A DNA stretch of 64,000 bases from Vibrio chagasii (GCF_024347355.1 NZ_AP025465.1:3162001-3226000); one strand, 5' to 3'. Shown: positions 18,082 to 28,471, numbered from the stretch's first letter. A program made the numbers and translations. The notes: generated by a model not told the origin, from the sequence alone.

Positions 18082-21000
18082 CTAACTCACGCGATTCAAT
18101 ACTGCTCTGAGTTTTAGCGGTTTCACTGGCTTGGCAATAAAGCTAAAGCTGTTGGCCTTTATCGCCGCCAACATGTCATCGGTTCTGTCGGCACTAATGA
18201 TGACCCCTTCAAAGGAATCTCCAAGGCGCAAGCGACACTGTTGCAACACCTCAAGCCCTGTTCGCCCATTATCGAGGCGGTAATCAGAAAAAATCACATC
18301 GGGTTTCCAGTCACCATCGAGGCACTTCAAACTCTCGACCAAATCAACTGCCGTTTTAACCTCACAACCCCAGCGACCAATCAGGTTCTCCATACCAACC
18401 AAAATCTCTCGTTCATTATCAACACACAAGATTTTAAGGTGCTCGATGTCACTGCTCGCCACTGTCGCTGCTACTTGTACAACCGGAGCCACTTGTTCCG
18501 CTCTTGCTAAGGTTATAGAGAAAACACTGCCTTGCCCCGGCCATGAGCGCATCGATATTTGATGACCAAGCACATGAGCAATACCTTTAGAAATAGCGAG
18601 CCCCAGCCCTAAACCTTGATCGGAACGCACTTGGCTACCACGAGTGAACTCTTCGAAGATCTCTTGTTGCTTGTCTTCATCAATACCGGTTCCGTTATCC
18701 CACACATCGATTCGCACCTGCCCCCTGACTCGTCTTGCTCCGAGCACTACTTTCCCCTCTGGGTTATAGCGGAAGGCGTTAGTCAAAAAGTTCTGAATCA
18801 CTCGTCTCAGCAACTTAGGGTCAGATTGAATAAACAGGGATGATGGGATCATCTTGAAATCAATTTTTTGCTGCGTCGCTAAGGCGCTAAATTCAGCATT
18901 CAAGTTAGCGAGCACATCATGCACCGCAATGGCGTGAATGTTGGTTTCCAGTTTGCCGGACTCTAATCGTGAGATATCCAACAAATCACCAATCAAGTCC
19001 TCTGCCGCACCCAGTGCACTTTCAATATGGGATGAAAGCTGCTTCACCTCTTGCTCTTTTGCTACCTCCGAAAGTGACGAAGCAAACAAGCGCGCCGCAT
19101 TCAGTGGCTGCATCAAATCGTGGCTTACTGCGGCCAAGAAACGACTCTTAGATTGCGATTCTTGATCAGAAATTTGTGTCGCCTTGACCAAGCGATGGTT
19201 CAGTTTTTCGAGTTCTTGAGTTCGTTCGTGCACTCTTGATTCCAAGCTTTCATTGGCGTCTTTTAGCGCCTGTTCTGCTTGTCTGAATACCGTGATATCG
19301 GTAAAGCTCATCACAAAGCCGCCGCTCGGCATTGGATTACCTTGCACCTCAATCACGCGACCATCAGGACGAATGCGAGAAGAGGTGTGTCGTGTGCCTT
19401 GCTCCAAGTGATAAACACGGCGACGCACATGATCTTCAGGGTCACCCGGACCACACAACCCTTGCTGAGCATTGTGGCGAATCACATCGGAGATCGGCCT
19501 GCCCACTTGTATCAAACCAGCAGGGAATTCAAACAGTTCTAAGTAACGCTGATTCCATGCCACCAGCCTCATCTGTTTATCAACCACTGCAATACCTTGA
19601 CCAATATGCTCAATCGCACCTTGTAGCAAGCCACGGCTGAAATCGTACAACTCAGAGGCTTCATCAACGATGGTTGCCACTTCTTCAAGCTGCATATTTC
19701 TGCCCTGCAGAGCAGAAGTGAGTACTAACTTAGCGGAGGAGGCTCCAAACACACCCGCCAGTACACGCTCAGCATGTCGAATCAAGCTTGCTGGCGCTTG
19801 TTGATTAGGAAGCAGCGGTTGACCGTGTTGCTGCCAGTAACTTTGGATAGCGCTTTTCGCTCGCTTTCGACCAACAAACCGCGACGCCAGCATCTCTAGT
19901 TCAGCCACGGTTACACGGCTTTGATAAAGGCTAATGTTCTCATTTTCAGGCAGCGGCGTACCAACAAATGCCGCCGATTGTAAGCGCTCACTTAGGCTTG
20001 GCCTGGTCGAAATAGAAACCACGGCATAACACAAAGTATTGAGCACAATACTCAGGACTATCCCCCAGTTTGAACTGCTAATATCCCAACTACTGAGTAA
20101 CTCTGGTGGTGTGATGACCCACAGCAGCAAGTTACTTTGACTGTCGCCAGCCAACATACTGGTTTGACTCATCAAGGTAATGAGCCAAATCACCGAGCCA
20201 ACCATTAAACCGACATAAACACCCTTGCGATTACCCGGGCGCCAGTACAAACCACCAATCAGTGCCGGAGCAAATTGAGCAATCGCCGCAAACGAAAGGA
20301 AGCCAATCGCAGACAAGGAATGAATGGTATCGAGCGCCTGATAGAACAACCAAGCACCAAGTAGAAGCAATAAAATAAGCCCACGACGAATCACCAATAG
20401 CAACCCAGAGAAGTGGCGATGAGTCCTTTGGGTAAGTCGCATGCGGCGCAGCAATAGCGGCATCACTAAATCGTTCGACACCATGATCGCCAACGCGATG
20501 GTCGACACAATTACCATACCACTAGCAGCAGATGTACCACCAAGGAACGCAAGCAAGGCAATATGATTGGCGCCTTCAGCCATCGGCAGACTGATCACAT
20601 ACGTATCTGCAGGCATGCTCGGAAGCAGTCCTTGCCCAGCCCATGCAATTGGCAGAACGAACAGCCCCATCAAAATCAGATAAAGCGGAAATAACCAACG
20701 AGCGGTGTGCAGATCTTGAGGACGTTCATTCTCAACGACCATGGTATGGAACTGACGCGGTAAGCAGACAATCGCCAACATGGTCAAAACAGTATGGATA
20801 ATTAAGGTCGGAATATTCGGCGATTCATAAGTGCTCGCCGCCACGTCGAGCAGGTCAATCTTGTCGCTGCTCATCGCCAAATACATGATAAATAGGCCAA
20901 CAATCAAAAATGCCGCCAGCTTAACGATCGACTCAAACGCCACCGCCATCATCATGCCACGGTGGTGTTCCGTATTGTCTATGTGCCTTGTACCAAACAG

Positions 21001-21513
21001 CATGGTAAAAATGGCCAGCGCACCGACCACAAACCAAGAAACATGGTAATCCTGATAGCCAAAATCTTGAGCCAGACTCGGGGCAACGATATCCAACCCC
21101 ATGGTGATACCACGTAGTTGTAAGGCGATATAAGGCAGAATACCGATCACTGCGATAACCGTCACCGCTACCGCTAAACCTTGAGATTTACCATAGCGAG
21201 CCGCAATGAAATCGGCAATTGAGGTAATATGTTCCCGCTTCGCGATCAGAATCAGTCGCGCTAAGATCCGCCACCCAAGGGTGAAGACCAAAATCGGTGC
21301 AAGATAGATGGGTAAGAAAGACCAAGGGTTATTGCTCGCCTGACCCACCGTTCCATAGAAGGTCCAAGAGGTACAATACACCGCAATAGAGAGGCTATAG
21401 ATCCACGGTCGCCAACGCGATAGCCAACGAACCTGCCTGTCTCCATACCAAGCGATCAGAAATAACACGCCCAAGTAGGCTAAAGAGACTGGAATTACTA
21501 CCCATCCTTGCAT
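18082..21513 (-). CDS. crbS: Transporter-fused hybrid histidine kinase CrbS
   Basis: The protein has about 1143 residues (six more from an upstream ATG at 21531). It consists of a 13-helix sodium:solute symporter-like domain (about 1-500), a linker, a PAS domain (about 630-745), a coiled coil, HisKA with RFLAAVSHDL (His about 798), an HATPase with N, G1 and G2 boxes (NFLTN, DNGTG, GLGLGLA), and a C-terminal receiver with phospho-Asp about 1077 (VIFSDYRLD). It is the sensor that, with CrbR, switches on acs. The ATG at 21513 is preferred because AAAGGG lies 9 bp upstream, while the 21531 ATG has no such site. Confidence 0.92.
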   Translation of the reverse strand: MQGWVVIPVSLAYLGVLFLIAWYGDRQVRWLSRWRPWIYSLSIAVYCTSWTFYGTVGQASNNPWSFLPIYLAPILVFTLGWRILARLILIAKREHITSIADFIAARYGKSQGLAVAVTVIAVIGILPYIALQLRGITMGLDIVAPSLAQDFGYQDYHVSWFVVGALAIFTMLFGTRHIDNTEHHRGMMMAVAFESIVKLAAFLIVGLFIMYLAMSSDKIDLLDVAASTYESPNIPTLIIHTVLTMLAIVCLPRQFHTMVVENERPQDLHTARWLFPLYLILMGLFVLPIAWAGQGLLPSMPADTYVISLPMAEGANHIALLAFLGGTSAASGMVIVSTIALAIMVSNDLVMPLLLRRMRLTQRTHRHFSGLLLVIRRGLILLLLLGAWLFYQALDTIHSLSAIGFLSFAAIAQFAPALIGGLYWRPGNRKGVYVGLMVGSVIWLITLMSQTSMLAGDSQSNLLLWVITPPELLSSWDISSSNWGIVLSIVLNTLCYAVVSISTRPSLSERLQSAAFVGTPLPENENISLYQSRVTVAELEMLASRFVGRKRAKSAIQSYWQQHGQPLLPNQQAPASLIRHAERVLAGVFGASSAKLVLTSALQGRNMQLEEVATIVDEASELYDFSRGLLQGAIEHIGQGIAVVDKQMRLVAWNQRYLELFEFPAGLIQVGRPISDVIRHNAQQGLCGPGDPEDHVRRRVYHLEQGTRHTSSRIRPDGRVIEVQGNPMPSGGFVMSFTDITVFRQAEQALKDANESLESRVHERTQELEKLNHRLVKATQISDQESQSKSRFLAAVSHDLMQPLNAARLFASSLSEVAKEQEVKQLSSHIESALGAAEDLIGDLLDISRLESGKLETNIHAIAVHDVLANLNAEFSALATQQKIDFKMIPSSLFIQSDPKLLRRVIQNFLTNAFRYNPEGKVVLGARRVRGQVRIDVWDNGTGIDEDKQQEIFEEFTRGSQVRSDQGLGLGLAISKGIAHVLGHQISMRSWPGQGSVFSITLARAEQVAPVVQVAATVASSDIEHLKILCVDNEREILVGMENLIGRWGCEVKTAVDLVESLKCLDGDWKPDVIFSDYRLDNGRTGLEVLQQCRLRLGDSFEGVIISADRTDDMLAAIKANSFSFIAKPVKPLKLRAVLNRVS

Positions 21514-21535
21514 TGAAAACCCTTTCTTCATCCAT

Positions 21536-21563
21536 AAAAAACCTCTCCATAAGGGAGAGGTTT
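21536..21563 (-). terminator. Terminator-like hairpin immediately upstream of crbS
   Basis: Read on the minus strand, AAACCTCTCC and GGAGAGGTTT form a 10-bp stem followed by a T6 run. It would end the MFS gene transcript. It is only 22 bp from the preferred crbS start and 5 bp from the alternative one, leaving no room for a separate crbS promoter between hairpin and gene. Confidence 0.85.
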
Positions 21564-21643
21564 CATTTAACTAAGGATGAGTCATTAACTCAATCGCATC
21601 GCTTAAATTCTGTGCTTTAGACTCTAATAATCACGATTGGTTA

Positions 21644-22825
21644 TCAGCTATGAACTTCTGACTCGGGTTGATTAACTTCAACCACAGAGCTTCTTTCATC
21701 AAGCTTGATAAACAGGGCAATTACACCCATCGCAGCCATTCCCCAGAAGATATTCGCGCCCCACAGTTCGTAGCCCCAGCCACTTAGGGTCGTCATTAAT
21801 GCGATAAAGGCGCCAAGTGGTATCGCATTGTACAGAGCCTGCAATGCCACCATTTTGTTCGACTCTTGAGACTGAATGTATTGAATAGCAGCGATGTGTG
21901 CCATGGCGAATGTCACCCCGTGCAACAGCTGAGCCACTATCAATACTGGGATCGCAGTCGTTGATGCGGTGATACCCCAACGAGCCATGACCCCGATACC
22001 AGCAATCACAAACAGAGTGCGCAATGATAATCCAGCAAACAGTCGCTTACTCAGAGCAAATACTGCCACCTCAGCAACCACAGCCAAGCTCCACAGATAA
22101 CCGATGATCGCCTCAGAGTGCCCCGCCTCTTTCCAGTAAATCGCACTAAAGCTGTAATACGCAGCGTGGCTTCCTTGAAGCAGTGCCATCAATGCAAGAA
22201 ACTTCACTACCGATGATTCACGTAATAGTTGACCAAGTTTAGGTCTTTCAGCCACTTGCTCTGATTCTGTCACTGGCATTACGTTCGGGGTTCTCATCGC
22301 GAACAATAAAGACACTAACACCCCTGCCAGTGCAGTATACAAAATCATATCCGTACCAAATTCAGCCACCAGATAACCAACCACGGTAGAACCCGCAATA
22401 AATGCCACTGAACCCCACAAGCGTGTACGTCCGTAGTCGAGCATCTTGAGACGGCTGTAATGGTTCGCCATTGCATCAGAAAGCGGAATAATCGGTCCAT
22501 AGCAGAGGTTGAACATTACCGTTGCTAGCAGCATCAATAAAAAGCTACCACCAGTAAAGAAATGGAAACCAACAAATAATAGCGCGACAAAACTGAGGCA
22601 ACGCAATGCTGGCATTAAATGCTCAACTTTATAGATACGTGGTGTTATCACAAAGTTGGCAACACAACGCGTAGCCAAACCCACACCAATCAATACGCCA
22701 ATGTCCCCCGCAGAAACGCCTTGGTCTTCAAACCATAGCGCCCAAAATGGCAGATAAACACCATAGGCAAAAAAGAAACCGAGAAAATACTGGGATATCC
22801 AGCCATAAGGGGAAGGTTTAAACAT
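21644..22825 (-). CDS. MFS transporter, HcaT/phenylpropionate permease-like
   Basis: The product is 393 residues with about 12 hydrophobic helices. The N-terminus (YGWISQYFLGFFFAYGVYLP, then FWALWF) resembles HcaT and the MFS_1_like family. The substrate is not known. An upstream TTG (22864) would add 13 non-hydrophobic residues; the ATG at 22825 is preferred because it gives the family N-terminus and has AGG about 8 bp upstream. It lies upstream of crbS on the same strand, separated by a terminator-like hairpin, so it need not be functionally linked. Confidence 0.82.
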   Translation of the reverse strand: MFKPSPYGWISQYFLGFFFAYGVYLPFWALWFEDQGVSAGDIGVLIGVGLATRCVANFVITPRIYKVEHLMPALRCLSFVALLFVGFHFFTGGSFLLMLLATVMFNLCYGPIIPLSDAMANHYSRLKMLDYGRTRLWGSVAFIAGSTVVGYLVAEFGTDMILYTALAGVLVSLLFAMRTPNVMPVTESEQVAERPKLGQLLRESSVVKFLALMALLQGSHAAYYSFSAIYWKEAGHSEAIIGYLWSLAVVAEVAVFALSKRLFAGLSLRTLFVIAGIGVMARWGITASTTAIPVLIVAQLLHGVTFAMAHIAAIQYIQSQESNKMVALQALYNAIPLGAFIALMTTLSGWGYELWGANIFWGMAAMGVIALFIKLDERSSVVEVNQPESEVHS

Positions 22826-23063
22826 AGGCAACCTATAAAAATGTGCGGAACAAGGAAGCGCCAATTATGCCTAGGTCACAAAAGATGAAAAAGGGAATTA
22901 TTGCGGGGATAGTATTCCCATATTCAATTAGTTCAGATATCGCATTTCAGCAAGATATCTAAGCTCTCCAAATCGCCACTCTCTCACTTAGACTAAAGTC
23001 GTCTGGAGCTTCGCTGGTAATTTGTCACACTAAAAAGAGACTCTAACTCCCTTGCGATTGCTT

Positions 23064-24890
23064 ATGCCTGATAAATTTAATATGCAGCACCCGCCTTTCG
23101 ATAGCTTGTCTGAAGCGGAACAGTTAACGCTACGCTCAGCTTTAGATGTGGTTTACTACCGAGCTCACGAAGTGATATTGGAGGCCGACCGCCCGAGCCG
23201 CCACCTGCATATTCTGATTAAAGGGGCTGTCGAAGAGCGCGCTAGCAGTGACGGAGAGATCTATGCGCACTATGCCAATGACGATATTTTCGATGTGCGC
23301 AGCCAGTTTGAGCCTCATACCAAACATCAATATATCGCATTAGAAGATACCTTAAGTTACCTATTACCAAACGACGTTTTTCTTGAGCTATACCACGCCA
23401 ACGGCCAGTTCGCCGCTTACTTTGATAGTAACCTCTCGACCCGAAAAGCATTGATTGAAGCCGCTCAGCAACAGCAGAATCTTGCTGAGTTCATACTGAC
23501 CAAAGTCGACGACTCGATTTACCACCCACCACTGATACTTGAACCTGACCAACCTATCAATCAAGTCACTCAAACCCTTAAAGAACAAGGCTTAGACTCG
23601 GCCTTGGTTCATTATGAACATGATGATCCAAAAGCTTTTGGATCATCATGTTCCTTTCCGTACGGAATCGTCACACGGACCAATTTATTACACGCGGTGA
23701 TGCTTGATGATCGCCCGCTCGATACACCTGTCGGCGAGATAGCAACCTACCCTGTTTTGCATGTTAATCATGGTGACTTCTTGTTTAACGCCATGATCAC
23801 CATGACAAGGAATCGTGTAAAAAGGCTGATGGTTTGTGATGGGTTAAATGCGGTCGGCATGGTGGATATGACGCAAATACTCAGTGCGTTCTCCACTCAC
23901 TCGCATGTTCTTACTTTGCATATCGCTCGAGCCACCAGCATTGAAGAATTGGCCATGGCCTCCAACAAGCAACGTCAATTGGTCGAAAGCCTGCTCAATA
24001 ATGGTATTCGTACACGTTTCATCATGGAGCTAATTTCGGCCGTCAATGAACAGATTATTGAAAAGGCATTTGAACTGGTTATTCCCCCTGCACTACACAA
24101 CCATTGCTGCCTCATCGTGCTGGGTTCAGAGGGACGCGGAGAACAGATACTCAAAACCGATCAAGACAATGCGTTGATCATTCAAGACGGATTAGAGTGG
24201 CACCAATGCCAAAACGCCATGAACGATCTCACTCATACGTTGCAACAGTTAGGTTATCCACTGTGTCCTGGCAACGTCATGGTCAACAACCCGAAGTGGG
24301 TTCACTCAGAACAAGAATGGAAACAAACTCTGACGAGGTGGGTAAAAAAAGCAACGCCAGAGACAGTGATGGATATTGCCATCATGGCGGATGCACATGC
24401 TGTTGCAGGCAATAGAGACCTGTTACTCCCCGTTAAGCAGCACTTGAGTGATTTGATGCTCGGACAGGAATTGATTCTGACCGAGTTCTGCCGCCCTGCC
24501 CTTAACTTCTCAGTTCCCCTGAACCTGTTTGGTAATGTAAAGCAGTCCAAGTCCGGACTCGACATAAAACAAGGTGGTATTTTCCCTATAGTGCATGGTG
24601 TTAGAGCACTGAGCCTTGAACACGGCGTGACGGTCAATAACACCTTTGAACGCATTGAGCATCTCGTGAGTAAGAAGGTACTAGAGCAAAGTACCGCGGA
24701 TAACCTCAGTGAAGCGATCAAGCAGTTTTTTAAGTGGCGTTTATCACAACGCCTGTCGCAACAGCACAGCAGCAATAAAATCGACGTCAAACTAATGGAG
24801 CGAGCAGATCGAGATCTGCTTCGTCATAGCCTGCACGTGGTTAAGAAATTCAAGCAATGGCTCGGCTACCACTATCAGATAAGGGACTAG
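23064..24890 (+). CDS. cNMP-binding/CBS/DUF294 nucleotidyltransferase-like protein
   Basis: The protein has 608 residues. The N-terminal cyclic-nucleotide-binding fold (about 10-120) has HLHILIKGAVEER; a CBS pair follows (about 150-285); a DUF294 nucleotidyltransferase domain contains VLGSEGRGEQILKTDQDNAL (about 354-373); then comes a DUF294 C-terminal helical domain. Such proteins resemble the GlnD uridylyltransferase core and often sit with crbS and acs; their role is not established. Codons 185-197 contain a 38-bp perfect palindrome. An alternative TTG start lies at 23052. An exonuclease gene follows after 11 bp, so the two form an operon. Confidence 0.85.
   Translation: MPDKFNMQHPPFDSLSEAEQLTLRSALDVVYYRAHEVILEADRPSRHLHILIKGAVEERASSDGEIYAHYANDDIFDVRSQFEPHTKHQYIALEDTLSYLLPNDVFLELYHANGQFAAYFDSNLSTRKALIEAAQQQQNLAEFILTKVDDSIYHPPLILEPDQPINQVTQTLKEQGLDSALVHYEHDDPKAFGSSCSFPYGIVTRTNLLHAVMLDDRPLDTPVGEIATYPVLHVNHGDFLFNAMITMTRNRVKRLMVCDGLNAVGMVDMTQILSAFSTHSHVLTLHIARATSIEELAMASNKQRQLVESLLNNGIRTRFIMELISAVNEQIIEKAFELVIPPALHNHCCLIVLGSEGRGEQILKTDQDNALIIQDGLEWHQCQNAMNDLTHTLQQLGYPLCPGNVMVNNPKWVHSEQEWKQTLTRWVKKATPETVMDIAIMADAHAVAGNRDLLLPVKQHLSDLMLGQELILTEFCRPALNFSVPLNLFGNVKQSKSGLDIKQGGIFPIVHGVRALSLEHGVTVNNTFERIEHLVSKKVLEQSTADNLSEAIKQFFKWRLSQRLSQQHSSNKIDVKLMERADRDLLRHSLHVVKKFKQWLGYHYQIRD
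23616..23653. repeat. 38-bp perfect palindrome inside the DUF294 gene
   Basis: Two 19-bp arms, GAACATGATGATCCAAAAG and its exact reverse complement, abut without spacer. They encode EHDDPK-A-FGSSCS within the first CBS domain. A perfect palindrome of this length is exceptional in a coding sequence and suggests a templated inverted insertion or a sequence artefact. Confidence 0.95.
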
Positions 24891-24901
24891 GCGATTGCAC
24901 G

Positions 24902-25534
24902 ATGAATAGACTGGTTCGCTATTACTGGCATCACAAGCTCAAAGGCTCTCCGCATCAGCCTCTGTTTACTGCGCCTCTTCATCAAGAATATGTCTCACTC
25001 GATTGCGAAACCACCAGCCTCGACCCTAATCAGGCTGAACTGGTGACCATTGCCGCGACCAAGATCATCGGTAACCGCATCATCACCAGTAAGCCCTTCG
25101 AAGTTAGATTACGAGCCCCTCAATCGCTCGACTGCAATTCAATAAAAATCCACCGCATCCGCCATCAAGACCTCAAACACGGAATCGAAGAGAAACAAGC
25201 CCTAATTGAACTGCTAAGCTTCATTGGTAATCGTCCTTTAGTCGGCTATCACATCCGCTATGACAAAAAAATTCTCGACCGCGCCTGTTTAAAACAACTC
25301 GGATTTCCGCTGCCTAACCGATTAATCGAAGTGAGCCAACTCTATCAAGACAAACTCGAAAGACAGCTGCCCAATGCCTATTTCGACCTCAGCATGGATG
25401 CAATTTGTCGCCAGCTCGACTTACCAATTCCAGTCAATAAACATGATGCATTACAAGATGCTATCTCTGCTGCGCTGATCTTTGTCCGCCTGAAACATGG
25501 TGATCTGCCCCGCTTCAACTCTTCGTACACCTAA
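24902..25534 (+). CDS. DnaQ-like 3'-5' exonuclease
   Basis: The predicted protein is 210 residues and belongs to the DEDD superfamily: Exo I SLDCETTSLDP (about 33-43), Exo II LVGYHIRYDKKILD (about 115-128) and Exo III HDALQDAISAALIF (about 180-193), the DEDDh type. It resembles PolC/DnaQ-type exonuclease proteins encoded next to the DUF294 gene and acs in many gammaproteobacteria. The substrate is unknown. The frame is open upstream to 24857, overlapping the previous gene; ATG 24902 gives the usual N-terminus (MNRLVRYYWHHKL). Confidence 0.87.
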   Translation: MNRLVRYYWHHKLKGSPHQPLFTAPLHQEYVSLDCETTSLDPNQAELVTIAATKIIGNRIITSKPFEVRLRAPQSLDCNSIKIHRIRHQDLKHGIEEKQALIELLSFIGNRPLVGYHIRYDKKILDRACLKQLGFPLPNRLIEVSQLYQDKLERQLPNAYFDLSMDAICRQLDLPIPVNKHDALQDAISAALIFVRLKHGDLPRFNSSYT

Positions 25535-25752
25535 TTCAACCCTTGCAGCTAGACATAGAGAGCAACATCTCAAAAATGAACTTAACTCGCTAGTTTGTAA
25601 GTGAAAAGCGGCGTCTCATCCTAAAGTCTAATTGTGGAAATCGCCGTCCTAGCCGAGAGTGATAACACAAAGACGGTTCTATAATAGACCTAGAAACTGA
25701 ACACAAAGGAAGTTGCCAGTTCATTAGGAATGTAGGCACAAGGAGAGATGCA

Positions 25753-27702
25753 ATGAGTGAAGCCCACGTTTATCCGGTAAAAGAAAATATTAAATCAACC
25801 ACACACGCGGATAATGACACTTACCTAGCCATGTACCAACAATCTGTTTCTGACCCAGAAGGCTTTTGGGGTGAACACGGAAAAATCGTGGATTGGATTA
25901 AACCTTTCACACAAGTAAAAAATACCTCTTTCGACCCAGGCCACATCGATATTCGCTGGTTTGAAGATGGCACATTGAATGTGTCGGCGAACTGTATTGA
26001 CCGCCACCTTGCTGAGCGCGGTGATGAAGTCGCCATCATCTGGGAAGGCGATGACCCTGCAGATGATAAAACCCTAACTTTTAATGAACTGCACAAAGAA
26101 GTATGTCTGTTCTCTAACGCTCTAAAAGAGCAAGGCGTACGTAAAGGCGATGTGGTTTGTTTATACATGCCTATGGTTCCTGAAGCTGCAGTTGCTATGC
26201 TGGCGTGTACTCGTATTGGTGCGGTTCATACCGTGGTATTTGGTGGTTTCTCACCAGAGGCACTGTCAGGTCGTATTATCGATTCGAATGCTAAAGTCGT
26301 GATCACAGCCGATGAAGGCGTGCGTGGCGGCCGAGCTGTTCCTCTTAAGAAAAACGTCGACGAAGCACTGACCAACCCAGAAGTGAAAACCATCGAAAAA
26401 GTGATGGTGCTTAAGCGTACTGGCGGTGAGGTTGCATGGCATGAGCACCGTGATATTTGGTGGCATGAGGCGACAGCAAACGTGTCAGCAGACTGCCCAC
26501 CAGAAGAGATGAATGCGGAAGACCCACTATTCATCCTTTATACATCAGGCTCAACAGGCAAACCGAAAGGTGTAATGCACACTACCGGTGGTTACCTTGT
26601 TTACGCAGCGATGACCTTTAAATACGTATTTGATTACCAAGAAGGCGAAACCTTCTGGTGTACTGCAGATGTGGGTTGGATTACTGGCCACACATACCTT
26701 GTATACGGACCACTGGCTAACGGCGCTAAGACAATCCTGTTTGAAGGTGTACCAAACTACCCGAACACAAGTCGAATGAGTGAAGTGGTGGATAAGCACC
26801 AAGTCAACATTCTTTACACTGCACCAACGGCTATTCGTGCATTGATGGCGAAAGGCAATGAAGCGGTTGAAGGCACCTCTCGTGACAGTTTGAGAATCAT
26901 GGGCTCAGTAGGTGAACCCATTAACCCAGAAGCGTGGGAGTGGTACTACAAAACGATTGGTAACGAGCAGTCTCCTATTGTTGATACATGGTGGCAAACC
27001 GAAACGGGCGGTATCCTAATTGCCCCACTACCAGGCGCTACCGACCTAAAACCGGGTTCAGCGACTCGTCCATTCTTCGGTGTACAACCTGCGCTAGTAA
27101 ATAACATGGGTAATATCATTGAAGGCGCAACCGACGGCAACCTAGTCATTCTAGACTCGTGGCCAGGTCAAATGCGTACTGTTCATGGCGATCATGACCG
27201 CTTCGAACAGACTTACTTCTCTACGTTTAAAGGCATGTACTTCACCAGTGATGGCGCTCGTCGTGATGAAGACGGCTACTACTGGATTACTGGTCGTGTT
27301 GATGACGTGCTGAACGTATCTGGTCACCGTATGGGTACTGCAGAGATTGAGTCAGCGCTCGTTGCATTCGATAAGATTGCAGAGGCTGCGATTGTCGGTA
27401 TTCCTCACGACATCAAAGGCCAAGCGATTTACGCTTACATCACGCTTAATGATGGTGATTTCCCAACCGCAGAGCTTCATAAAGAAGTGAAAGACTGGGT
27501 GCGTAAAGAGATAGGCCCTATTGCGACACCAGACGTGCTGCACTGGACCGATTCATTACCGAAAACCCGTTCAGGTAAGATCATGCGTCGTATCCTGCGT
27601 AAGATCGCAACGGGCGATACTGGCAACCTTGGTGATACTTCAACGCTAGCAGACCCAAGTGTGGTTGATAAGCTGATTGCAGAGAAAGCTGAATTGGCAT
27701 AA
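25753..27702 (+). CDS. acs: Acetyl-CoA synthetase
   Basis: This enzyme activates acetate with ATP and CoA to acetyl-CoA, the high-affinity route for scavenging acetate. The 649 residues include the AMP-binding loop [12 protein letters not shown] (about 263-274), WWQTETGG (about 414-421) and the C-terminal [11 protein letters not shown] with Lys609, the residue acetylated in other Acs enzymes. AGGAGAG precedes ATG 25753. In the 218-bp upstream gap, TATAAT at 25680-25685 has no good -35, which fits an activator-dependent (CrbR) promoter. It is monocistronic with a terminator. Confidence 0.97.
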   Translation: MSEAHVYPVKENIKSTTHADNDTYLAMYQQSVSDPEGFWGEHGKIVDWIKPFTQVKNTSFDPGHIDIRWFEDGTLNVSANCIDRHLAERGDEVAIIWEGDDPADDKTLTFNELHKEVCLFSNALKEQGVRKGDVVCLYMPMVPEAAVAMLACTRIGAVHTVVFGGFSPEALSGRIIDSNAKVVITADEGVRGGRAVPLKKNVDEALTNPEVKTIEKVMVLKRTGGEVAWHEHRDIWWHEATANVSADCPPEEMNAEDPLFILYTSGSTGKPKGVMHTTGGYLVYAAMTFKYVFDYQEGETFWCTADVGWITGHTYLVYGPLANGAKTILFEGVPNYPNTSRMSEVVDKHQVNILYTAPTAIRALMAKGNEAVEGTSRDSLRIMGSVGEPINPEAWEWYYKTIGNEQSPIVDTWWQTETGGILIAPLPGATDLKPGSATRPFFGVQPALVNNMGNIIEGATDGNLVILDSWPGQMRTVHGDHDRFEQTYFSTFKGMYFTSDGARRDEDGYYWITGRVDDVLNVSGHRMGTAEIESALVAFDKIAEAAIVGIPHDIKGQAIYAYITLNDGDFPTAELHKEVKDWVRKEIGPIATPDVLHWTDSLPKTRSGKIMRRILRKIATGDTGNLGDTSTLADPSVVDKLIAEKAELA

Positions 27703-27744
27703 TAGCTGTCACACCAGAATCACTGTTTAAAACAGATCATTTCC

Positions 27745-27772
27745 AAACCGTCACCTATGTGGCGGTTTTTTT
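27745..27772 (+). terminator. Terminator of acs
   Basis: AAACCGTCAC pairs with GTGGCGGTTT (one G-U pair) around CTAT, with a T7 run. Confidence 0.88.
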
Positions 27773-28021
27773 ATGACTGATCTTGCTCTCAAATATCCAC
27801 ACCACAATTAAGGTAATAACGCTTTTTTGTTAAGTTGGTAACAATTTCACTTGCTATCAATAGGAGATTAGACCAGTAAATTGCTGCGATTTGCGCTGAA
27901 TTAGCTATAATCTGGTTCTAATTTTTAAATTTGGGTTTTTCTCACTGGAAATTAACCCCAAATTTTCAATAAAATGGCAACATTCAAGGTCGTAATCACG
28001 ATAAAGGAAGATAGCCCCACG
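27773..28021 (+). promoter_or_regulatory. Promoter region of aroQ-accBC
   Basis: This is the remainder of a 319-bp gene-free gap. A perfect TATAAT lies at 27906-27911. A TTGCTG at about 27881 is at a long 19-bp spacing, so the -35 is uncertain. The aroQ ribosome binding site is AAAGGAAG at about 28003. Nothing else is recognised. Confidence 0.5.
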
Positions 28022-28471
28022 ATGTCTACAAAGTTTCGCATTCTAGTTTTAAATGGCCCAAACCTTAACCTGTTAGGCCTAAGAGAACCGGCACACTACG
28101 GCTCTCAAACACTTGAGCAGATTATTAGCTCACTAACAGAGCAAGCGAAAACACAAGATGTTGCGCTATCTCACTTACAGTCAAATCGTGAGTATGAACT
28201 GATCGAAGCTATCCATAATGCATATCAAGATATTGATTTCATTATCATCAACCCAGCGGCCTTTACACATACCAGTGTGGCGTTGCGTGATGCACTACTT
28301 GGCGTAGCGATCCCATTTATTGAAGTGCACCTATCGAATGTTCATGCACGTGAACCTTTTAGGCACCACTCTTACCTCTCAGATAAAGCCGAAGGGGTAA
28401 TCTGTGGCTTAGGCGCACAAGGCTACCAATTTGCTTTGACTGCTGCGATTCACAAGTTGCAGTCAAAATAA
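28022..28471 (+). CDS. aroQ: Type II 3-dehydroquinate dehydratase
   Basis: This is the third step of the shikimate pathway, making 3-dehydroshikimate. The 149-residue protein has the type II signature [12 protein letters not shown] with downstream catalytic Tyr (about 25), [16 protein letters not shown] (about 77-92) and EVHLSN (about 100-105). The frame is open from 27974, but ATG 28022 gives the normal length and has AAAGGAAG upstream. It precedes accBC, the usual gammaproteobacterial order. Confidence 0.96.
   Translation: MSTKFRILVLNGPNLNLLGLREPAHYGSQTLEQIISSLTEQAKTQDVALSHLQSNREYELIEAIHNAYQDIDFIIINPAAFTHTSVALRDALLGVAIPFIEVHLSNVHAREPFRHHSYLSDKAEGVICGLGAQGYQFALTAAIHKLQSK

Noticed and set aside
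27974..28021. Earlier aroQ start codon
   Set aside because: The extra 16 residues are absent from type II dehydroquinases, and the real ribosome binding site lies before 28022.
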